Assembly: GCA_013335175.1 (NCBI GenBank)
Contig: JAAXWC010000008.1
Span: 1-63,076 of the forward strand
Length of the DNA: 63,076 bases
From: Candidatus Roizmanbacteria bacterium
GTDB lineage: Bacteria > Patescibacteriota > Microgenomatia > UBA1406 > GWC2-37-13
Reading direction: 5' to 3'
The notes under the pieces: generated by a model
Seen by the model: only the letters and a program-made list of their open reading frames with translations
Database searches by the model: none
What the model was told of the DNA's origin: nothing
Made by a program: the position numbers and the translations under genes
Shown: positions 58,742 to 63,076 of the stretch, piece after piece
Position numbering within the stretch: the stretch's first letter is position 1
Layout: each line of letters starts with the position of its first letter

Positions 58742-60370
58742 ATGAATTACCTGCTAAACCGAACCAAAAATTTCATATTTGCCAAACAAACGAGTATCTT
58801 TTCCTCGACACTCATTTTAGCTGCCATGGTTATTATTAGCCGTATCTTTGGTTTCGTTCGCTACCGTGTTCTGGCAGGTTATTTTACGAAGGAGGAGTTG
58901 GATATTTATTTTGCTGCCTTCCGAATACCAGATCTTGTATTTGAAATCCTTATCACTGGAGCTCTCACAACTGCCTTTATCCCGTTTTATATTAAATATC
59001 AAAAAGATAAAGAAGCACAAAGTCAGAATATCTCTTCTATTATCAATATAATAACGCTTGCTTTGGGGGGTGCTATCATTGTCCTCACCCTTTGTATGCC
59101 CGTCATAATGGAGCTTATCACACCGGGATTTTCTCAAGAGAAAATTCATCAGATAACCTTTTATTCTCAGCTTATCTTGCTGGGGCAATTACCTTTTTTT
59201 ATATGGGGGAATTTTCTCACTGGAATCAGCCAGGCACGAAAACTGTTTATTATCCCCTCTATCGCACCGGTTCTGTATAACTTGTGTATTATTGGGGCAA
59301 CCTTTGCGTTTGCGCCAACACTGCGACTTCTTGCCCCTGTCCTGGGAGTAATTCTTGGTGCAATTTTGTTTTTAGTCATTCAACTACCTATCTTGTTCTC
59401 TGCAGATTTTCGATACCAGTTTATTATTCGCCCCACAAAAGCACTCAACGAATTTTTTTCGCTTATCCTGCCGCGTATTATGACAGTGATTGTGGCACAA
59501 ATAGATGCAACAATAGATCTTTCTCTTACCACCTTGTTGGGTGCCGGATCTTATACTATTTTTTATCTCGCACAGCACCTGCAACTCCTCCCCGTTTCTG
59601 TCATTGGGATTACCTTTGGTCAAGCATCGTTGCCCTATCTGACTGAACTCTACCAAAAGAAAAACATCAATGAATTTAAAAAAATCATTATAGATTCTGT
59701 ACTTAATCTGTTTTTCTTCACGATCCCCTTTATGGCGTACTTTGTATTTGCACGTACCCCGATTGTTCGTTTCTTCTTTGGCGCAGACAAATTTGATTGG
59801 GAAGCAACAGTTCTTACCGCTTTTACGCTCTCGTTTTTTGCTTTGTCTCTGCCTCTACACTCCGTATATTACTTTTTAACACGGTGTTTCTATGCACTAT
59901 TTGATAGTAAAACACCCTTTTATATCGGGTTATTTTCGATACTATTTAATACGGTCCTGAGCCTTATTTCTGTTCTGGTGCTTCACCTTCCGGTTTGGGC
60001 ACTTTCCATTTCCTTTTCCCTTTCTATGAGTTTGAATACGATACTTTTATTTGTTCTGCTTTATAGAAGATTACAAGGGTTGGATGTTGGGAATTTGATT
60101 CGAGAAACAGTAAAAATGGGGTTCGCAGCAGCTATTGCCTCAGTATTTGCCTACTCGGAACAGAAGCTGCTCGACGGCCTAATTCTCGATACTACCCGCA
60201 CGATAAATGTCTTCTTATTGCTCTTGTTCACGGGTTTAACCTTCGTTTTGATATATTTAGTATTGTGTTGGCTTTTTAATGTTCAGCAAATGTACCTCAT
60301 TACAAAAATGGCGCTCAAGATTAAAGAATATCAACGCAAAATATTTGAAATTTATTCCGACTTTCAATGA
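58742..60370 (+). CDS. murJ: Lipid II flippase MurJ
   Basis: This 542-residue MurJ/MviN membrane protein has about fourteen helices. Its family start is TLILAAMVIISRIFGFVRYRVLAGYF (positions about 22-47), followed by DIYFAAFRIPDLVFEILITGALTTAFIP and later GAGSYTIFYLAQHLQLLPVSVIGI. It flips lipid II across the membrane for FtsW/RodA and the PBPs. An in-frame TAA six bases upstream fixes the start at 58742. The stop overlaps the phosphorylase start by four bases (60367-60370), so the genes are coupled. Confidence 0.95.
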   Translation: MNYLLNRTKNFIFAKQTSIFSSTLILAAMVIISRIFGFVRYRVLAGYFTKEELDIYFAAFRIPDLVFEILITGALTTAFIPFYIKYQKDKEAQSQNISSIINIITLALGGAIIVLTLCMPVIMELITPGFSQEKIHQITFYSQLILLGQLPFFIWGNFLTGISQARKLFIIPSIAPVLYNLCIIGATFAFAPTLRLLAPVLGVILGAILFLVIQLPILFSADFRYQFIIRPTKALNEFFSLILPRIMTVIVAQIDATIDLSLTTLLGAGSYTIFYLAQHLQLLPVSVIGITFGQASLPYLTELYQKKNINEFKKIIIDSVLNLFFFTIPFMAYFVFARTPIVRFFFGADKFDWEATVLTAFTLSFFALSLPLHSVYYFLTRCFYALFDSKTPFYIGLFSILFNTVLSLISVLVLHLPVWALSISFSLSMSLNTILLFVLLYRRLQGLDVGNLIRETVKMGFAAAIASVFAYSEQKLLDGLILDTTRTINVFLLLLFTGLTFVLIYLVLCWLFNVQQMYLITKMALKIKEYQRKIFEIYSDFQ

Positions 60371-61635
60371 ACGACTCGTCTCTCGCAACCAAACACATGC
60401 AAGCAGTAACCTCTATTCAAGATCGATTGATGGGAGAACATCTCGATTATAAGGAAATATTTGCGATTATGGATGAAATTTCACATAACCGTTTGGATGA
60501 TACCTTAACGGCCTACTTTATGGCTTCTGCACTAAAAGATGGGTTTACTTCTGAAGAACTTTTTTTTCTTACCAAAGCAATGGTAGAGACCGGTCAGAAA
60601 CTGCATTTAGAAGGTATTGTTGCAAATAAACACTGTGTTGGGGGTATTTCCGGTTCGCGCACTTCTATGATCTTGGTACCAATAATCGCGGCCGCGGGTT
60701 TCCAAATGCCAAAAACCTCCTCGAGGGCGATTACTACGCCTGCCGGAACCGCAGATGTTATGGAAGTACTTGCGCCGGTGACCTTTGGGATTCATCAGAT
60801 AGAACATATTGTACAAAAGGTGGGAGGATGTATCGTATGGGGCGGACATTTGGGCATGGCTCCCGCCGATGAAGCCATTATTCGCGTCGAGGAACCGCTT
60901 TCGCTTCAATCGGTAGATAAGGTAATTGTTTCTATTATGGCGAAAAAAGTGGCTTCGGCAACCACTCATTTAGTCCTAGATCTTCCCGTCGGTAAAACCC
61001 TAAAGCTCCACAGCCATCAAGAGGCAGAGCAGATGGCACATAAATTCTTAATGATAGGAAAACGCTTTGGTATAAAAATAACTGCCGATATTAACGTCAT
61101 GAAGGAACCAGCAGGACAAGGCGTTGGAGCTTTTTTAGAAGCTCGAGAAGTTCTTCATGTACTTGAGCAGCACGCCGACCGACCGCGAGTGCTCGAGGAA
61201 AAAGCACTGCACCTGGCCGGATGCTTATTAGATTTATGCTATGAGGAAAGCCACGAAAAAAAAGATGGCCTGGCCGAGGCAAAAAAACTATTGGAAAGCG
61301 GTGTCGCGCTTCAAAAATTCAAAGATATTATTCGTGCACAAGGTGGAGACGATCAGGTTTCGTATCGAAATATGAAGACGAAAGCACATATAAAAGAGAT
61401 TTTAAGTGAAAAAAAGGGCACAATACGCTCTTTAAATAATAAGAATCTGAGTGCGGTTGCAAAAATTTTAGGCGCCCCAACTGACAAATTTGCTGGTATA
61501 TTTTTATTAAAGCGCACTGGCGAGCCTATCTCAAAAAAAGAAGCATTATTACAATTTCACTCGTGCGATTCCTATCGAATAAAAGAAGCGATGGATACCA
61601 TGGAGCATTTTCCCATTTATGAAATTGAAGAATAG
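60367..61635 (+). CDS. Thymidine/AMP phosphorylase family protein
   Basis: This 422-residue member of the nucleoside phosphorylase-II family has the helical domain DRLMGEHLDYKEIFAIMDEI and the phosphate-site loop KHCVGGISGSRTSMILVPIIAAAG. Then come MPKTSSRAITTPAGTADVMEVLAPV and VWGGHLGMAPADEAIIRVE. The latter signatures are those of AMP phosphorylase (archaeal and CPR type) rather than E. coli DeoA. However, the ~80-residue N-terminal domain of archaeal AMP phosphorylases is missing. The family's KHSxGG serine is Cys here. It splits nucleosides or NMPs with phosphate. It sits between murJ and mltG, overlapping both. Confidence 0.85.
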   Translation: MNDSSLATKHMQAVTSIQDRLMGEHLDYKEIFAIMDEISHNRLDDTLTAYFMASALKDGFTSEELFFLTKAMVETGQKLHLEGIVANKHCVGGISGSRTSMILVPIIAAAGFQMPKTSSRAITTPAGTADVMEVLAPVTFGIHQIEHIVQKVGGCIVWGGHLGMAPADEAIIRVEEPLSLQSVDKVIVSIMAKKVASATTHLVLDLPVGKTLKLHSHQEAEQMAHKFLMIGKRFGIKITADINVMKEPAGQGVGAFLEAREVLHVLEQHADRPRVLEEKALHLAGCLLDLCYEESHEKKDGLAEAKKLLESGVALQKFKDIIRAQGGDDQVSYRNMKTKAHIKEILSEKKGTIRSLNNKNLSAVAKILGAPTDKFAGIFLLKRTGEPISKKEALLQFHSCDSYRIKEAMDTMEHFPIYEIEE

Positions 61636-62590
61636 AATTATCCTTTTAACCGTTTCTGTACTCATTTTCGCCTTTGTTGGCTATCTTATTTTTCGGGAAG
61701 GAACACTCCCTGTCGATAAAAATGATACCTCTGTTAAAAAAATTACCATAGAAAAGGGAGTCGGTCTCGATGCAATTGCAAAGCAACTTATGCAGGAAGG
61801 ACTGATCCGCAATAAAGTTGTATTTTTTATTATCGTAAAACAAAATGGCATCGATAAGAAACTACAAGCAGGGAATTTTCGGCTATCCCCTTCTATGGAT
61901 ACCTACAAAATTGCTCAATCGCTTACAAAAGGGACAAACGATGTCTGGCTTACGGTAGTAGAGGGCCTCAGAAAAGAGGAAATTGCGAGCCAAATTACCG
62001 AAAAATTTCTCATTCCTGAAATAGAATTTAATGGAGCAGCTCAGGAAGGGTATCTCTTCCCCGACACCTATTTAATTCCGGCTCAGGCTTCTGTACAAGA
62101 TATTGTTTCGCTTATGCGTGCAAACTTTGATAAGAAGTTTACCTCCGATTTAAAATCGAAAGCACGTACGATCGGGTTAACAGAAAAACAAGTGGTTATT
62201 CTTGCTTCACTCGTAGAACGGGAAGCAAAATACGATGACGATCGAAAAAAAGTAGCTTCTATTTTGGTAAAACGGTTCCAAAACGATTGGCCGCTCCAGA
62301 TAGATGCGACTGTGCAGTACGTCCTTGGCTATCAACCAAATAAAAAAACCTGGTGGAAAGCCGACCTCACAGATCAAGACCTACAAATTTCCTCGTCGTA
62401 CAACACGTATAAAAATAAAGGTATCCCACCTGCCCCTATTTGCAATCCTGGGTTAAAAGCGCTAGTTGCGGTAGCGACGGCAGATCCAAATATTGGTGCT
62501 TGGTACTATGTTTCCGACGCAACAGGGCATCTTCATTTTGCGTCCACCCTTGAAGAGCACAATGAGAATATAAAAAAGTATTTGAGATAA
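61619..62590 (+). CDS. mltG: Endolytic murein transglycosylase MltG
   Basis: This 323-residue YceG-family protein has an N-terminal membrane helix (about residues 7-25) and a LysM-like small domain (ITIEKGVGLDAIAKQL; VVEGLRKEEIASQI). The catalytic domain follows, with EGYLFPDTYLIP and the active-site glutamate in LASLVEREAKYDDDR (about residue 200). The end carries SSYNTYKNKGIPPAPICNPG. It cuts nascent glycan strands near the membrane and sets their length. It starts 17 bases before the end of the phosphorylase gene. Confidence 0.95.
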   Translation: MKLKNRIILLTVSVLIFAFVGYLIFREGTLPVDKNDTSVKKITIEKGVGLDAIAKQLMQEGLIRNKVVFFIIVKQNGIDKKLQAGNFRLSPSMDTYKIAQSLTKGTNDVWLTVVEGLRKEEIASQITEKFLIPEIEFNGAAQEGYLFPDTYLIPAQASVQDIVSLMRANFDKKFTSDLKSKARTIGLTEKQVVILASLVEREAKYDDDRKKVASILVKRFQNDWPLQIDATVQYVLGYQPNKKTWWKADLTDQDLQISSSYNTYKNKGIPPAPICNPGLKALVAVATADPNIGAWYYVSDATGHLHFASTLEEHNENIKKYLR

Positions 62591-62611
62591 CATCCAAATT
62601 GAAAATAATTG

Positions 62612-62620
62612 TGATATAAT
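62612..62620 (+). promoter_or_regulatory. Extended -10 promoter of the gene at 62628, leaderless type
   Basis: TGATATAAT is identical to the extended -10 box of murC. It ends seven bases before the ATG at 62628. Confidence 0.65.
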
Positions 62621-62627
62621 CTGCTGC

Positions 62628-62963
62628 ATGAGTCAGGAATCATTTATACATCACGAAGGGGAATGTCCTTCTGATACAGTACACATACCCAAAAAATATA
62701 GACTTGATCCTTATCAGGAACAGTTCCTCTGTGATAAAGGGATATTAGAACTGAGAAAAACGATAGAAGAATGGCAATATACGGGACATTTGCTTCGTAG
62801 AGTGGAACAAGAGTTTACAAATTTAAGTAATCAAGAAAAATTTATTCTTGTACAAAATAGCCTAAAAGCTCTTACCAACGCTAATACTGCTCAACAGACG
62901 ATGGAAATATTGCTAGGTTCAGATTCCATCCTGACCGATCGGGATCTTGGGCGCTGGTATTGA
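62628..62963 (+). CDS. Small protein of unknown function, 111 residues
   Basis: It is not recognised. It is soluble and acidic at the start (HHEGECPSDTVHIPKKYRLD), then helical (LELRKTIEEWQYTGHLLRRVEQEF). It ends GSDSILTDRDLGRWY. There are no membrane segments, nor cysteine pairs suggesting a metal site. A strong extended -10 box placed for a leaderless mRNA supports it being a real gene with its own promoter, just after mltG. The remaining bases to 63076 hold nothing I can support. Confidence 0.6.
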   Translation: MSQESFIHHEGECPSDTVHIPKKYRLDPYQEQFLCDKGILELRKTIEEWQYTGHLLRRVEQEFTNLSNQEKFILVQNSLKALTNANTAQQTMEILLGSDSILTDRDLGRWY

Positions 62964-63076
62964 AAATGTGACTTTTTTAGGAAGATTTGTGTTGATACGA
63001 GAGATGTAGATTTGTTCGCAAATACGTAAGGAAATTGTAGTATTTTGGGAGAATAATTTGGGCAACTTCAAGCGGT

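Overview
The window looks like a contiguous piece of chromosome from a reduced, tightly packed bacterium of the candidate phyla radiation (Patescibacteria), perhaps a Microgenomates-type lineage. This is inferred from gene content and style: intergenic gaps of a few bases, four tail-to-tail gene overlaps, many membrane proteins without clear homologues, an AMP-phosphorylase-type nucleotide phosphorylase, and very few Shine-Dalgarno sites. TGA is a normal stop (for example the ATGA overlap at 3684-3687), so code 11 applies. No phylogenetic test could be run.

Layout. 1-1053: tRNA-Thr(CGU) with a membrane-anchored Ig-like surface protein starting two bases after it. 1025-4763 (-): four-gene surface-polysaccharide operon (GT4, two GT2, O-antigen ligase-like). 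4826-6465 (-): PerM-type and HdeD-type membrane proteins. 6647-9184 (+): large secreted, anchored lipase-like hydrolase. 9193-15082: tRNA-Val(CAC), signal peptidase I, ParB-like HTH protein, L27, L21, RodA, IleRS. 15140-24976: two giant genes of unknown role, a Ser/Thr-kinase protein and a protein ending in a CCA/OAS-type nucleotidyltransferase, then an HD-domain protein. 24920-37791 (-): a 12-gene division and wall operon (murC-murB-murA-yvcK-dgkA-mraY-murD-ftsW-murG-ftsQ-ftsA-ftsZ). 37845-42068: small housekeeping and unknown genes (AlkD-like, MazG-like, TspO). 42259-51044 (-): defence island made of an EcoR124-like type I restriction-modification system with an embedded RhuM gene, plus a RloA/RloB (AbiL-like) pair. 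51238-57288: radC, murE, pyrH and the second half of the dcw cluster (mraZ-rsmH-ftsL-ftsI). 57524-62963: APH-family kinase, then murJ, a nucleoside/AMP phosphorylase, mltG and a short unknown gene.

How it works together. Two separated dcw blocks, rodA, murJ, mltG and a lipid kinase give nearly the whole lipid II and septation pathway (MurA-E except MurF, MraY, MurG, MurJ, FtsW/RodA, PBP, FtsZ/A/Q/L). The glycosyltransferase operon and the anchored proteins furnish the cell surface.

The most striking genome-wide signal is regulatory. At least a dozen transcription units have a good sigma70-type -10 box ending only 6-8 bases before the ATG, often with a -35 box 16-18 bases further up. Their mRNAs should therefore be leaderless. 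The protein gene abutting tRNA-Thr fits the same mode, since tRNA 3' processing would itself create a leaderless mRNA. The other main candidates for something undescribed are the giant kinase / nucleotidyltransferase / HD neighbourhood and the composite defence island. The island has a 12-bp repeat inside hsdS and a long palindrome at each end.
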